Assembly (NCBI RefSeq): GCF_001418325.1
Contig: NZ_LIPN01000102.1
Location: 1 to 36,438 of the forward strand
Source of the DNA: Streptomyces atriruber
Lineage (GTDB): Bacteria > Actinomycetota > Actinomycetes > Streptomycetales > Streptomycetaceae
Length of the DNA: 36,438 bases
Reading direction: 5' to 3'
Shown: one piece after another, positions 16,826 through 25,707 of the stretch
How the letters are laid out: every line of letters begins with the position of its first letter
Position numbering within the stretch: the stretch's first letter is position 1
Notes under the pieces: model-generated
Database searches by the model: none
Told to the model about the DNA's origin: nothing
The model's input: only the letters and a program-made list of their open reading frames with translations
Position numbers and translations under genes: made by a program

Positions 16826-17097
16826 GGGGACGAGTAGCGGCGTACGCAGCCATGAGCGACCCGGGGACGGTGCGAGCCCGGGGGCCGGCACGACGCGAAG
16901 ATCACCCCGGAGCCGCCGGAAGAACGCCGAAGCGCCCCAGCCGAGGCCAGTAGACCCGGTATCGCGACCCCAATGAGGGGGCTCACCGGCGCGAACCCCG
17001 CTCCGGAGAGCCAAGGAGGGTGGTACCGCGGGAGCGCGCCGCACCAGGCGCACACGGCTCTCGTCCCTCCGACGGAAGGCAGCACATCCGCCGGAGG
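16826..17097 (+). promoter_or_regulatory. Translational T-box riboswitch (isoleucine) controlling ileS
   Basis: T-box leaders sense uncharged tRNA. Stem I is closed by GGGG (16826-16829) with CCCC (16905-16908). The specifier loop holds GACGAGTA on the 5' side and GAAGATCA on the 3' side, so the specifier codon is ATC (16901-16903, Ile). The distal part carries GAGCGAC and GGTGCGAG, resembling conserved Stem I apical motifs. The T-box sequence at 17013-17030 matches AANNAGGGTGGNACCGCG exactly. Antisequestrator: GGAGGG (17015-17020) pairs with CCCTCC (17065-17070), bulge TGGTACC, second helix 17029-17035 with 17057-17063; TGGT matches a tRNA ACCA end. Alternative form: CCTCCG (17066-17071) pairs with CGGAGG (17092-17097), hiding the Shine-Dalgarno. 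No terminator T-run exists, so control is probably of translation. Confidence 0.93.
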
Positions 17098-17102
17098 ACT
17101 CG

Positions 17103-20100
17103 TTGAATACGCCGCCGCAGTACCGTCAGGTGCCCGCCCAGGTCGACCTGCCCGCCCTCGAGCACGCCGTGCTCGACTTCTGGCGCGAGCAGAAGATCTT
17201 CGCCAGGAGCCTCGAGCAGTCCGAGGGGCGCCCCGAGTGGGTGTTCTACGAAGGCCCGCCGACCGCCAACGGCATGCCGGGCGCCCACCACATCGAGGCC
17301 CGCGTCTTCAAGGACGTCTTCCCCCGCTTCCGCACCATGCGGGGCTACCACGTGGCCCGCAAGGCCGGCTGGGACTGCCACGGCCTCCCCGTGGAGCTCG
17401 CGGTCGAGAAGGAGCTCGGGTTCAACGGCAAGAAGGACATCGAGGCGTACGGCATCGCCGAGTTCAACGCCAAGTGCCGTGAGTCCGTGACCCGGCACAC
17501 CGACGCCTTCGCCGAGCTCACGACCCGCATGGGGTACTGGGTCGACCTCGACGACGCGTACCGCACGATGAACCCCGAGTACGTGGACTCGGTCTGGTGG
17601 TCGCTGAAGGAGATCTTCAACAAGGACCTCCTCGTCCAGGACCACCGCGTCGCCCCCTGGTGCCCGCGCTGCGGCACGGGCCTCTCGGACCACGAGCTGG
17701 CGCAGGGCTACGAGACGGTCGTCGACCCCTCCGTATACGTCCGTTTCCCCCTCACCTCCGGCCCTCTCGCGGGCGAGGCCGCCCTCCTGGTCTGGACGAC
17801 GACCCCCTGGACCCTGGTCTCCAACACCGCTGTCGCCGCGCACCCCGACGTCACGTACGTCGTCGCGACCAACGGCGAGGAGAAGCTGGTCGTCGCCCAG
17901 CCGCTCGTCGAGAAGGCACTCGGCGAGGAGTGGCGGACGACCGGCGAGACCTTCACCGGCGCCGAGATGGAGCGCTGGAACTACCAACGTCCCTTCGAGC
18001 TCGTGGAGTTCCCGGCTCCGGCGCACTACGTCGTGAACGCCGACTACGTCACGACCGAGGACGGCACCGGTCTGGTCCACCAGTCCCCCGCCTTCGGTGA
18101 GGACGACCTCAAGGTCTGCCGTTCGTACGGCCTGCCGGTCGTGAACCCGGTCCGCCCGAACGGCACCTTCGAGGAGGACGTGCCGCTGGTCGGCGGCGTC
18201 TTCTTCAAGAAGGCGGACGAAACCCTCACCAAGGACCTCGACGACCGCGGCCTGCTCTTCCGCCACATCGCCTACGAGCACAGCTACCCGCACTGCTGGC
18301 GCTGCCACACGGCACTGCTCTACTACGCGCAGCCGTCCTGGTACATCCGCACCACGGCCATCAAGGACCGCCTCCTCCAGGAGAACGAGAAGACCAACTG
18401 GTTCCCGGAGTCGGTCAAGCACGGCCGCTTCGGCGACTGGCTGACCAACAACGTCGACTGGGCGCTCTCCCGCAACCGCTACTGGGGCACCCCGCTGCCC
18501 ATCTGGCGCTGCGAGGAGGACCACCTCACCTGCGTCGGCTCGCGCGCCGAGCTCTCGGACCTGACGGGCACCGACCAGTCGGACCTCGACCCGCACCGCC
18601 CGTTCATCGACGCGATCACCTTCGCCTGCCCGCAGGAGGGCTGCGGATCCACGGCCACGCGCGTGCCGGAGGTCATCGACGCCTGGTACGACTCGGGCTC
18701 GATGCCGTTCGCGCAGTGGGGATACCCCCACAAGAACAAGGAGCTCTTCGAGAGCCGGTACCCCGCGCAGTTCATCTCCGAGGCCATCGACCAGACCCGC
18801 GGCTGGTTCTACACGCTGATGGCCGTCGGCACCCTGGTCTTCGACAAGTCGTCCTACGAGAACGTGGTCTGCCTCGGCCACATCCTCGCCGAGGACGGCC
18901 GCAAGATGTCCAAGCACCTGGGCAACACCCTGGACCCGGTCCCGCTCATGGACCAGCACGGCGCCGACGCGGTCCGCTGGTTCATGGCGGCCGGCGGCTC
19001 CCCCTGGGCGGCCCGCCGCGTGGGCCACGGCACCATCCAGGAGGTCGTCCGCAAGACGCTCCTCACGTACTGGAACACGGTCGCCTTCCAGGCCCTGTAC
19101 GCCCGTACGTCGAAGTGGGCCCCGAGCGACGCCGACCCGGCGCCCGCCGACCGCCCGCTCCTGGACCGCTGGCTGCTCAGCGAGCTGCACGCGCTGACCG
19201 ACCAGGTCACCCAGGCCCTGGAGAGCTACGACACCCAGCGCGCGGGCAAGCTCCTGTCCGTCTTCGTCGACAACCTCTCGAACTGGTACGTCCGCCGCTC
19301 CCGCCGCCGCTTCTGGCAGGGCGACAAGGCGGCCCTGCGCACCCTGCACGAGGTCGTCGAGACGGTCACGCGCCTGCTGGCCCCGCTGACGCCGTTCATC
19401 ACGGAGCGTGTCTGGCAGGACCTGATCGTGCCGGTGACGCCCGGTGCCCCGGAGTCGGTGCACCTCTCCTCCTGGCCGGAGGCGGACCTCTCCGCCATCG
19501 ACCCGGAGCTGTCCCAGCAGATGGTTCTCGTACGCCGCCTCGTCGAGCTCGGCCGCGCCACGCGCGCGGAGTCGGGCGTCAAGACCCGCCAGCCGCTGTC
19601 GCGCGCGCTGATCGCGGCGACGGGCTTCGAGTCGCTCAACCCGGAACTGCACGCCCAGATCACCGAGGAGCTCAACGTCTCCTCGCTGGCGTCGCTCTCC
19701 GACGTCGGCGGCTCACTGGTCGACACCACGGCCAAGGCCAACTTCCGCGCGCTCGGCAAGCGGTTCGGCAAGGGCGTCCAGGCGGTCGCCAAGGCCGTAG
19801 CCGAGGCGGACGCGGCCGCGCTGTCCCTCGCCCTGCGCGAGGGCACGGCCTCGGTCGAGGTCGACGGTGAGACGGTGACGCTGGCCCCGGACGAGGTCAT
19901 CATCACGGAGACCCCGCGCGAGGGCTGGTCGGTGGCGTCCGAGTCCGGCGCCACGGTCGCCCTGGACCTGGAGATCACCGAGGAGCTGCGCCGCGCGGGC
20001 CTGGCCCGCGACGCGATCCGCCTGATCCAGGAGGCCCGCAAGAACAGCGGCCTGGACGTCGCGGACCGGATCGCCCTGCGCTGGTCCTCCACGGACCCGG

Positions 20101-20264
20101 CGGTCGGCACGGCCCTGTCCGAGCACGCCGAGCTCATCGCGGACGAGGTCCTCGCCACGACGTTCCTGAACGAGGACGGCGCCCAGGACGAGGCGGACGA
20201 CACATTCGGTCAGCCGTTCACCGACGACGCCCTGAAGCTGACGTTCCGCCTCCGCAAGGCGTAA
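17103..20264 (+). CDS. ileS: Isoleucyl-tRNA synthetase, type 2 (eukaryote-like)
   Basis: The 1053-residue class I synthetase charges tRNA-Ile. The start is TTG 17103, with GGAGG (17093-17097) five bases upstream and sequestered by the T-box leader. The first signature motif is GAHH (residues 60-63, in TANGMPGAHHIEA). This is the swapped GxHH form described for IleRS type 2 rather than HxGH. The second motif is KMSKH (601-605, in EDGRKMSKHLGN). The editing domain lies between them, and a long C-terminal region follows. Type 2 enzymes are usually insensitive to mupirocin. It is monocistronic, ending in two long hairpins before the convergent divIVA. Confidence 0.97.
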   Translation: MNTPPQYRQVPAQVDLPALEHAVLDFWREQKIFARSLEQSEGRPEWVFYEGPPTANGMPGAHHIEARVFKDVFPRFRTMRGYHVARKAGWDCHGLPVELAVEKELGFNGKKDIEAYGIAEFNAKCRESVTRHTDAFAELTTRMGYWVDLDDAYRTMNPEYVDSVWWSLKEIFNKDLLVQDHRVAPWCPRCGTGLSDHELAQGYETVVDPSVYVRFPLTSGPLAGEAALLVWTTTPWTLVSNTAVAAHPDVTYVVATNGEEKLVVAQPLVEKALGEEWRTTGETFTGAEMERWNYQRPFELVEFPAPAHYVVNADYVTTEDGTGLVHQSPAFGEDDLKVCRSYGLPVVNPVRPNGTFEEDVPLVGGVFFKKADETLTKDLDDRGLLFRHIAYEHSYPHCWRCHTALLYYAQPSWYIRTTAIKDRLLQENEKTNWFPESVKHGRFGDWLTNNVDWALSRNRYWGTPLPIWRCEEDHLTCVGSRAELSDLTGTDQSDLDPHRPFIDAITFACPQEGCGSTATRVPEVIDAWYDSGSMPFAQWGYPHKNKELFESRYPAQFISEAIDQTRGWFYTLMAVGTLVFDKSSYENVVCLGHILAEDGRKMSKHLGNTLDPVPLMDQHGADAVRWFMAAGGSPWAARRVGHGTIQEVVRKTLLTYWNTVAFQALYARTSKWAPSDADPAPADRPLLDRWLLSELHALTDQVTQALESYDTQRAGKLLSVFVDNLSNWYVRRSRRRFWQGDKAALRTLHEVVETVTRLLAPLTPFITERVWQDLIVPVTPGAPESVHLSSWPEADLSAIDPELSQQMVLVRRLVELGRATRAESGVKTRQPLSRALIAATGFESLNPELHAQITEELNVSSLASLSDVGGSLVDTTAKANFRALGKRFGKGVQAVAKAVAEADAAALSLALREGTASVEVDGETVTLAPDEVIITETPREGWSVASESGATVALDLEITEELRRAGLARDAIRLIQEARKNSGLDVADRIALRWSSTDPAVGTALSEHAELIADEVLATTFLNEDGAQDEADDTFGQPFTDDALKLTFRLRKA

Positions 20265-20282
20265 CACCTCCGCACGGACCGA

Positions 20283-20329
20283 CCGAAGGCCCGGCCCCGC
20301 CAAAGATCTTGGCGGGGCCGGGCCTTCGG
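20283..20329. terminator. 21-bp perfect hairpin after ileS
   Basis: A perfect 21-bp stem (20283-20303 with 20309-20329) has a five-base loop AGATC. It follows the ileS stop by 18 bases and is probably its terminator; symmetry allows action on both strands. Confidence 0.88.
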
Positions 20330-20383
20330 CGTTGCGTACCCACGTACAGATGAACGTTTCTGCACAACGACGGCAACGGCAAA

Positions 20384-20420
20384 AGGGCCGGGCCCCCAGA
20401 AGATCTGGGGGCCCGGCCCT
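20384..20420. terminator. 15-bp perfect hairpin after divIVA
   Basis: A perfect 15-bp stem (AGGGCCGGGCCCCCA, 20384-20398, with 20406-20420) has the loop GAAGATC. On the minus strand it comes 35 bases after the divIVA stop. Together with the previous hairpin it insulates the two convergent units. Confidence 0.85.
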
Positions 20421-20455
20421 GAACGCTGCCGACGCCTACGGCGTGGTCACGCCCG

Positions 20456-21568
20456 TCAGTTGTCGTCCTCGTCGATGAGGAAGCCGCGCATCGGCGACGG
20501 AGCCTGCTGCATCGGGGCGGGACCCTGCGGCCGCACCGGCGCCATCGGCTGCGTCATCGCGGGCGACATCTGCTGCTGGCCGCCGTAGGACGGGCCGCCG
20601 GCGGGCTGGTTGTTGCCGCCCATCGACTGGTTGCCGCCGTAGGACGGGGCACCCGCACCGGCCGGAGCCATCGACGGCGCCGGGGACGGCGGCAGCGAGG
20701 CGGTGGCCGGAGTGCGCGGCGGGGCCAGCGAGTCGTCGGCCTGGGTCTCCAGCTGGCGCAGCTGCGACTCCAGGTACGACTTCAGGCGCGTGCGGTACTC
20801 GCGCTCGAAGCCGCGCAGGTCCTCGACCTTGCGCTCCAGCGTGGCGCGAGCGGACTCCAGGGAGCCCATCGCGACGCGGTGCTTCTCCTGCGCGTCCCGC
20901 TCCAGGGCGTCGGCCTTGGCGCGGGCGTCACGCTCGAGACCCTCGGCGCGCGAACGGGCCTCGCCGACGATCTTGTTGGCCTCGGAACGGGCCTCCGCGA
21001 TCGCCTGGTCGGCGGTCTGCTGGGCAAGGGAGAGCACACGGGCGGCACTGTCACCGCCGGGGCCCTGACCGGGCTGCGGCATCTGCGGGCCACCCATGGG
21101 GCCACCGCCCATCGGACCGCCCATGGGGCCGCCCATCGGACCCTGACCCATCGGGCCGGGACCCTGCGGGCCGCCCTGCGGACCGTGTCCGCTGGGGCCT
21201 GCGGGCAGCTGCGGAGCACCACCGGGCAGCTGCGGCGGGCCACCCATGGGGCCGCCCATCTGCTGCTGCTGCGGCGGGACCGGCTGCGGGCCCGATATTG
21301 CGGCAGGCACGGGGGCACCGGGACCTCGCTGGTCCTGGGGGCCGGGCCCGTCGGGACCCTTGCGCATTCCGCCCTGCTGCTGGTTCTGTGCGGCGGCACG
21401 GGTGGCCGCGGCAAGCTTGGCGCGCAGGTCCTCGTTCTCACGCAGGAGTCGCGTCAGTTCGGCTTCGACCTCATCGAGGAAGGCATCGACCTCGTCCTCG
21501 TCATAGCCTTCTCGGAGGCGGACGGTCGTGAACTGCTTGTTCCGCACGTCCTCGGGGGTCAACGGCAT
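20456..21568 (-). CDS. divIVA: DivIVA polar growth determinant
   Basis: The 370-residue cytoplasmic coiled-coil protein marks hyphal tips and recruits the wall-growth machinery; it is essential in streptomycetes. The N-terminal DivIVA domain (MPLTPEDVRNKQFTTVRLRE, then a coiled coil to about 60) is conserved. A Pro/Gly/Gln/Met-rich linker (about 64-175) contains GGPMGGPMGG-type repeats. A second long coiled coil (about 175-275, ending LETQADDS) follows, then a Pro/Ser/Gly/Gln-rich tail ending FLIDEDDN. The start is ATG 21568 with GAGGTGA four bases upstream. It is last in the dcw series, 55 bp after ylmG, with a candidate own promoter. Confidence 0.97.
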   Translation of the reverse strand: MPLTPEDVRNKQFTTVRLREGYDEDEVDAFLDEVEAELTRLLRENEDLRAKLAAATRAAAQNQQQGGMRKGPDGPGPQDQRGPGAPVPAAISGPQPVPPQQQQMGGPMGGPPQLPGGAPQLPAGPSGHGPQGGPQGPGPMGQGPMGGPMGGPMGGGPMGGPQMPQPGQGPGGDSAARVLSLAQQTADQAIAEARSEANKIVGEARSRAEGLERDARAKADALERDAQEKHRVAMGSLESARATLERKVEDLRGFEREYRTRLKSYLESQLRQLETQADDSLAPPRTPATASLPPSPAPSMAPAGAGAPSYGGNQSMGGNNQPAGGPSYGGQQQMSPAMTQPMAPVRPQGPAPMQQAPSPMRGFLIDEDDN

Positions 21569-21607
21569 CTCTTCACCTCAACGTAGTCGTCGGCATTCGG
21601 CAAGACC

Positions 21608-21636
21608 GTATTAGACATCTCGCTCACACCTGACTC
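21608..21636 (-). promoter_or_regulatory. Candidate divIVA promoter
   Basis: On the minus strand GAGTCA (21636-21631) and TAATAC (21613-21608) are separated by 17 bases. The -10 box is good and the -35 weak. A start near 21601 would give a leader of about 33 bases. Confidence 0.4.
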
Positions 21637-21908
21637 ACGACGGTGATCAGGATGTAGACGATGATCATCAGTACGAAGAAGGACAGGTCGAGCGCCACGC
21701 CCCCGAGACGCAGCGGCGGAATGAACCGCCGCAGAAGCTTGAGCGGTGGATCAGTGACAGTGTAGGTGGCCTCCAGAACGACCACCATCGGCTTGCCGGG
21801 TTGCCATGAGCGGGCGAACTGGAAGACGTAGTCCATGACCAGCCGGAAGATCAGCACGATGAGGAAGCACATCAGCGCGATGTAAAGCACCTGCGTGAAC
21901 ACGCTCAT
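21624..21908 (-). CDS. sepG: YggT/YlmG family membrane protein (SepG)
   Basis: The 94-residue protein has two membrane helices (about 5-25 and 70-92). The connecting loop carries FARSWQPGKPM and the YggT-family segment TDPPLKLLRRFIPPLRLGGVALDLS. In Streptomyces the ylmG product beside sepF is called SepG and helps Z-ring placement and nucleoid compaction at sporulation; that role is from literature on the locus. The start is ATG 21908 with AGGGAA about ten bases upstream. It lies between sepF and divIVA, the usual order. Confidence 0.93.
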   Translation of the reverse strand: MSVFTQVLYIALMCFLIVLIFRLVMDYVFQFARSWQPGKPMVVVLEATYTVTDPPLKLLRRFIPPLRLGGVALDLSFFVLMIIVYILITVVSQV

Positions 21909-21988
21909 GTTCGCGGTTCCCTCTCCCCTGTTGCTTCGTGCTCGTCGTTCCGGTACTGCGTCTACGGCATCTGCTGCATCACTGCGTC

Positions 21989-22624
21989 TCAGCTCTGGTT
22001 GAAGAACCCGCCCTCTGCGATGCGAGCCTTGTCCTCCGCCGTTACATCGACGTTAGCAGGCGACAACAGGAACACCTTCTGCGTCACTCGCTCAATGCTG
22101 CCATGCAGGCCGAAGACCAGACCGGCGGCAAAGTCGACAAGTCGCTTCGCGTCCGTGTCGTCCATCTCCGTCAGATTCATGATCACCGGAGTGCCTTCAC
22201 GGAAGTGTTCCCCGATGGTACGGGCCTCGTTGTAGGTCCGGGGGTGCAATGTGGTGATGCGGTAGGGCTCCCGCTCGGACACGACCTTGGGCATGATCAC
22301 CGGTGCGTTCTTCTCCAGGCTCTGGCGTTCAGGTGTGATGGATGCCACGGGGGCGATACGTGCCGGACGTCCCGATTCCGCGGCTAGCGAAGCGGAATGG
22401 GCCGCCGGTTCCCGCGGGGCGGGCGGCTGCACCACTCGTACCGATTCGTCCCTTTGTGACTGGTGGGACTGGTGCGACTGATGCGAGGGTTCGTGCCTCC
22501 TGCGGTCACGCTCGGGCTCCGGCTCGGGTTCGAACTCGTCATCGGGGTCGAACCCCGGACCGTCGTACCCATCGTCCTCCACGAGGCCGAGGTAGACCGC
22601 CATCTTGCGCATCGCGCCGGCCAT
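21989..22624 (-). CDS. sepF: SepF, FtsZ membrane anchor
   Basis: The 211-residue protein links FtsZ to the membrane. The N-terminus [18 protein letters not shown] is a short amphipathic helix expected to bind membrane. A long acidic and His/Ser/Gln-rich linker follows, with an imperfect SHQ repeat near residues 57-65. The C-terminal SepF core includes [36 protein letters not shown] and [20 protein letters not shown]. The start is ATG 22624 with GGAGG nine bases upstream. Actinobacteria lack FtsA, so SepF is a main tether. A 124-bp gap separates it from ylmE and probably holds a promoter. Confidence 0.95.
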   Translation of the reverse strand: MAGAMRKMAVYLGLVEDDGYDGPGFDPDDEFEPEPEPERDRRRHEPSHQSHQSHQSQRDESVRVVQPPAPREPAAHSASLAAESGRPARIAPVASITPERQSLEKNAPVIMPKVVSEREPYRITTLHPRTYNEARTIGEHFREGTPVIMNLTEMDDTDAKRLVDFAAGLVFGLHGSIERVTQKVFLLSPANVDVTAEDKARIAEGGFFNQS

Positions 22625-22748
22625 GCTCTGAGTCCTCCGCTCTGTGGTGGATCGGCTGTCGTCACCAACTGCTCGCGATCCACGAGGTATCCCCGCCCAA
22701 CAGCGAGAATGACCATATTTTCTGCTGTGGTCCGACTTCTTGGCGACG

Positions 22749-23468
22749 TTACCCGAGCCCGGGTCGGACTCCGAGTACCGCCGTTCCGACGCGCACATGT
22801 GTCGCCCCGGCCGCAACAGCCTGTTCGAGGTCCGCACTCATCCCTGCCGAGACCATGTTCGCAGCAGGATGAGCCGCGCGCATGAGGGTTGAGAATTCCA
22901 TCAACCGCTCGAACGCCGCCTGTTGCCGACCCGCGTACGGTCCGGTGAGCGGCGCGACGGTCATCAGACCATCGAGCCGCAGTCCCGGCGCCCCGGCCAC
23001 GAGGTCGGCCAACTCTTCGGTTCCGCCCGGGCCCACGCCCCCGCGCTCGCCCCGGCCGTTCTCCTCCGCGTCGAGCGCGACCTGGATCAGGCAGCCGAGC
23101 TCGCGCTCCGCGCGCACCGCGGCCGTCGAAAGAGCCGTGACGAGCCTGGGACGGTCCACGGACTGCACCACGTCGGCGTAACCGACCACGGAACGGACCT
23201 TGTTGGTCTGCAGCTGCCCCACGAAGTGCCAGCTGAGCGGCAGGTCCGCGCACTCGGCCGCCTTCGGCGCAGCGTCCTGGTCACGGTTCTCCGCGACGTG
23301 CCGCACACCGAGTTCGGACAGGATCCGCACATCGCTCGCGGGATACGTCTTCGTGACCACGATCAGGGTCACTTCTTCCCGCTTGCGCCCGGCCGCGGCG
23401 CACGCCGCGGCGATGCGCTCCTCGACCTGCGCGAGGTTTGCCGCGAGTTGAGACTTTCGCTCCGTCAT
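22749..23468 (-). CDS. ylmE: YggS/PLPBP family pyridoxal-phosphate-binding protein (YlmE)
   Basis: The 239-residue single-domain PLP-barrel protein resembles the N-terminal domain of alanine racemase and acts in PLP and amino-acid homeostasis. The PLP lysine is K40 in [22 protein letters not shown] and [13 protein letters not shown] follow, and the phosphate-binding end is [14 protein letters not shown] and [10 protein letters not shown]. The start is ATG 23468, six bases after the pgeF stop, so the two are probably translated together. No membrane or signal segment is seen. Confidence 0.94.
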   Translation of the reverse strand: MTERKSQLAANLAQVEERIAAACAAAGRKREEVTLIVVTKTYPASDVRILSELGVRHVAENRDQDAAPKAAECADLPLSWHFVGQLQTNKVRSVVGYADVVQSVDRPRLVTALSTAAVRAERELGCLIQVALDAEENGRGERGGVGPGGTEELADLVAGAPGLRLDGLMTVAPLTGPYAGRQQAAFERLMEFSTLMRAAHPAANMVSAGMSADLEQAVAAGATHVRVGTAVLGVRPGLG

Positions 23469-23474
23469 GCCCTA

Positions 23475-24206
23475 TCAGTCCAGCCAGACATAGCCCGCGA
23501 GGCGACCGGTGGTCCGGTCCCTGCGGTACGAGAAATGGTCACCGGACTCCAGGGTGCACACCGGCGACTGCTCCCGGTCGCACACCCCGAGCCGCTGCAG
23601 CTGGGCGTGCACTCCGGCGGTCACGTCGACCGCGGGCGTGCCCCAACTCGTTTCGGCGTACGCCGCGGGCTCGACGGCGGCGACATCGGCGCGCATCGCT
23701 TCCGGCACTTCGTAACAACGCCCGCAGACCGCCGGACCGGTGCGGGCGACGATGCGGCCGGGCTCCGCGCCGAGCCGCACCATGGCCTCGACGGTGGCGG
23801 GCACGACGCCCGCCACCATGCCCGGACGGCCCGCGTGCGCCGCGGCGGCCACGCCGGCCACCGGGTCGGCGAGCAGAACGGGGGTGCAGTCGGCGGTGAG
23901 GACCGCGAGTGCGAGGCCCCTGCGGGCCGTCACCACCGCGTCGACGGACGGGATCTCGGCGTCCGAGTGCCAAGGACCGTCGACCACCGCGACATCGCGG
24001 CCGTGCACCTGGTTCATCCAGACGACCCGGACCGGGTCGATGTCCAGGGACTTGGCGGCGAGCGTGCGGTTGGTGCGCACGGCCCCGGGGTCGTCACCGA
24101 CCGCGCCGCCGAGGTTGAGCTCTTCGTACGGAACGGCGCTCACCCCGCCCCACCTGTCGGTGAAGGCGAAGTGCGCGCCGCTCACGGTGCTGTGCTTGCT
24201 TATCAC
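23475..24206 (-). CDS. pgeF: Laccase-domain (YfiH/PgeF/YlmD) family protein
   Basis: The 243-residue protein has the zinc/catalytic residues of the family: H68 in NQVHG, C107 in TADCTPVLL and H124 in AHAGRPG. Members have been reported as peptidoglycan editing factor (PgeF) and as purine nucleoside phosphorylase or adenosine deaminase-like enzymes. Which role holds here is open; the name is by family. The usual AHAGWRG motif reads AHAGRPG. The start is GTG 24206, overlapping the ftsZ stop in GTGA (24203-24206), so translation is coupled to ftsZ. Confidence 0.92.
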   Translation of the reverse strand: MISKHSTVSGAHFAFTDRWGGVSAVPYEELNLGGAVGDDPGAVRTNRTLAAKSLDIDPVRVVWMNQVHGRDVAVVDGPWHSDAEIPSVDAVVTARRGLALAVLTADCTPVLLADPVAGVAAAAHAGRPGMVAGVVPATVEAMVRLGAEPGRIVARTGPAVCGRCYEVPEAMRADVAAVEPAAYAETSWGTPAVDVTAGVHAQLQRLGVCDREQSPVCTLESGDHFSYRRDRTTGRLAGYVWLD

Positions 24207-25432
24207 TTCAAGAAGTCCGGCACGTCCAGCTCTTCGGCCTGGCTGTCCTGGTAGGGACGGGCCGGCGGAACCTGCGGCGGGGCCGAGGGAGCGGACGGGG
24301 CCTCGCTCGCCGGAGCCGCTTCCGCGGGCTCCGGGGTGGCGGGCTCGTCGCGCGGGGTGACGGAACCGAGACCACCGAAGGCCGGGCGGGACGATTCGGC
24401 GGGCCGGGCGGGCGTCGCGGGCTCCTCGCGCTTGGTGGAGCCGGACGATGCCGAGCCGAGGACGTTGTCCCGCTTGGACGGTGGCTGTCCGCCGTCGAAG
24501 CCCGCCGCGATGACGGTGACCCTGACCTCGTCGCCGAGTGCGTCGTCGATGACCGCACCGAAGATGATGTTCGCCTCGGGGTGTGCCGCCTCGCTGACCA
24601 GTTGGGCCGCTTCGTTGATCTCGAAGAGGCCGAGGTCCGAGCCACCGGAGATGGAGAGCAGCACACCGCGGGCGCCGTCGATGGACGCCTCGAGGAGCGG
24701 CGAGGAGATCGCCATCTCGGCGGCGGCCACCGCACGGTCGTCGCCGCGGGCCGAGCCGATGCCCATGAGCGCCGATCCGGCCTCGGACATGACCGACTTG
24801 ACGTCGGCGAAGTCGAGGTTGATCAGGCCGGGCGTGGTGATGAGGTCGGTGATGCCCTGGACACCGGAGAGCAGGACCTGGTCCGCCGACTTGAACGCGT
24901 CGAGGACGGAGACCTGGCGGTCCGAGATGGACAGGAGCCGGTCGTTGGGGATGACGATGAGGGTGTCGACCTCTTCGCGCAGCTCCGCGATGCCGTCCTC
25001 GGCCTGGTTGGCACGGCGGCGGCCTTCGAAGGTGAAGGGCCGGGTGACCACGCCGATGGTGAGGGCGCCGAGCGAGCGCGCGATGTTGGCGACGACGGGT
25101 GCGCCGCCGGTGCCGGTGCCGCCGCCTTCGCCGGCGGTGACGAAGACCATGTCGGCCCCCTTGAGGACCTCCTCGATCTCCTCGCGGTGGTCCTCTGCGG
25201 CCTTGCGGCCGACGGCCGGGTTGGCGCCGGCGCCGAGTCCGCGGGTGAGTTCACGGCCCACGTCGAGTTTGACGTCGGCGTCGCTCATCAACAGGGCTTG
25301 CGCGTCGGTGTTGATGGCGATGAACTCGACGCCCTTGAGACCGACCTCGATCATCCGGTTGATGGCATTGACACCACCGCCGCCGACACCGATGACTTTG
25401 ATGACTGCGAGGTAGTTCTGCGGTGCTGCCAC
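24203..25432 (-). CDS. ftsZ: Cell division protein FtsZ
   Basis: The 409-residue tubulin homologue forms the Z-ring. It shows the N-terminal nucleotide-binding [13 protein letters not shown], the tubulin signature GGGTGTGG (103-110) and the T7-loop region [14 protein letters not shown] Pro/Ala/Ser/Glu-rich linker follows from about 320, and the C-terminal peptide DVPDFLK binds partners such as SepF and FtsW. The start is GTG 25432 with GAGAGG about nine bases upstream. The 275-bp gap upstream carries promoter and operator candidates; streptomycete ftsZ is known to have several promoters, one raised at sporulation. Confidence 0.98.
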   Translation of the reverse strand: MAAPQNYLAVIKVIGVGGGGVNAINRMIEVGLKGVEFIAINTDAQALLMSDADVKLDVGRELTRGLGAGANPAVGRKAAEDHREEIEEVLKGADMVFVTAGEGGGTGTGGAPVVANIARSLGALTIGVVTRPFTFEGRRRANQAEDGIAELREEVDTLIVIPNDRLLSISDRQVSVLDAFKSADQVLLSGVQGITDLITTPGLINLDFADVKSVMSEAGSALMGIGSARGDDRAVAAAEMAISSPLLEASIDGARGVLLSISGGSDLGLFEINEAAQLVSEAAHPEANIIFGAVIDDALGDEVRVTVIAAGFDGGQPPSKRDNVLGSASSGSTKREEPATPARPAESSRPAFGGLGSVTPRDEPATPEPAEAAPASEAPSAPSAPPQVPPARPYQDSQAEELDVPDFLK

Positions 25433-25470
25433 GTCGAAGGCCTCTCGCCTCGAGTTACGTGTCGCCGTTT

Positions 25471-25482
25471 CGCATCGATGCG
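25471..25482. promoter_or_regulatory. 12-bp palindrome in the ftsZ leader
   Basis: CGCATCGATGCG is a perfect palindrome 38 bases upstream of the ftsZ start. A GACAC motif (minus strand, 25463-25459) lies next to it. It could be an operator or a leader hairpin. Confidence 0.4.
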
Positions 25483-25526
25483 ATGCGGCGACTGATGCCG
25501 AATGGGACGGTCCGAACGCCGACCCG

Positions 25527-25551
25527 AACCCTAACGCTGAAGTTTAGGGTT
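25527..25551. promoter_or_regulatory. Inverted repeat AACCCTAA / TTAGGGTT upstream of ftsZ
   Basis: Two perfect 8-base arms (25527-25534 and 25544-25551) are separated by nine bases, about 95 bases upstream of the ftsZ start. The AT-rich arms stand out in this GC-rich DNA. It may be a regulator site or part of a promoter (TAAACT occurs on the minus strand inside it). A second GACAC on the minus strand lies at 25562-25558. Confidence 0.45.
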
Positions 25552-25587
25552 ACCAGTGTGTCTGTTCCTTGGACTCTTCCGAACAGG

Positions 25588-25617
25588 ACACTAAGTCGAC
25601 AAGTGGCGCACGTTCAA
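25588..25617 (-). promoter_or_regulatory. Candidate ftsZ promoter
   Basis: On the minus strand TTGAAC (25617-25612) and TAGTGT (25593-25588) are separated by 18 bases. Both boxes fit the housekeeping consensus well. Transcription would start near 25581, giving a leader of about 150 bases containing both palindromes. A GACAC on the plus strand (25587-25591) overlaps the -10 box. Confidence 0.55.
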
Positions 25618-25707
25618 CGAACACGCCGAACCTCCCGTTTTTCTTTTCACCCTATGTGATCAGCCATAGCGCTGCCGAACCAGGGTGCTGGCCTGCGGCG
25701 ATATGCG

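Noticed and set aside
16983..19652. Long minus-strand open frame opposite ileS
   Set aside because: Antisense shadow of ileS; no recognisable domain or ribosome site.
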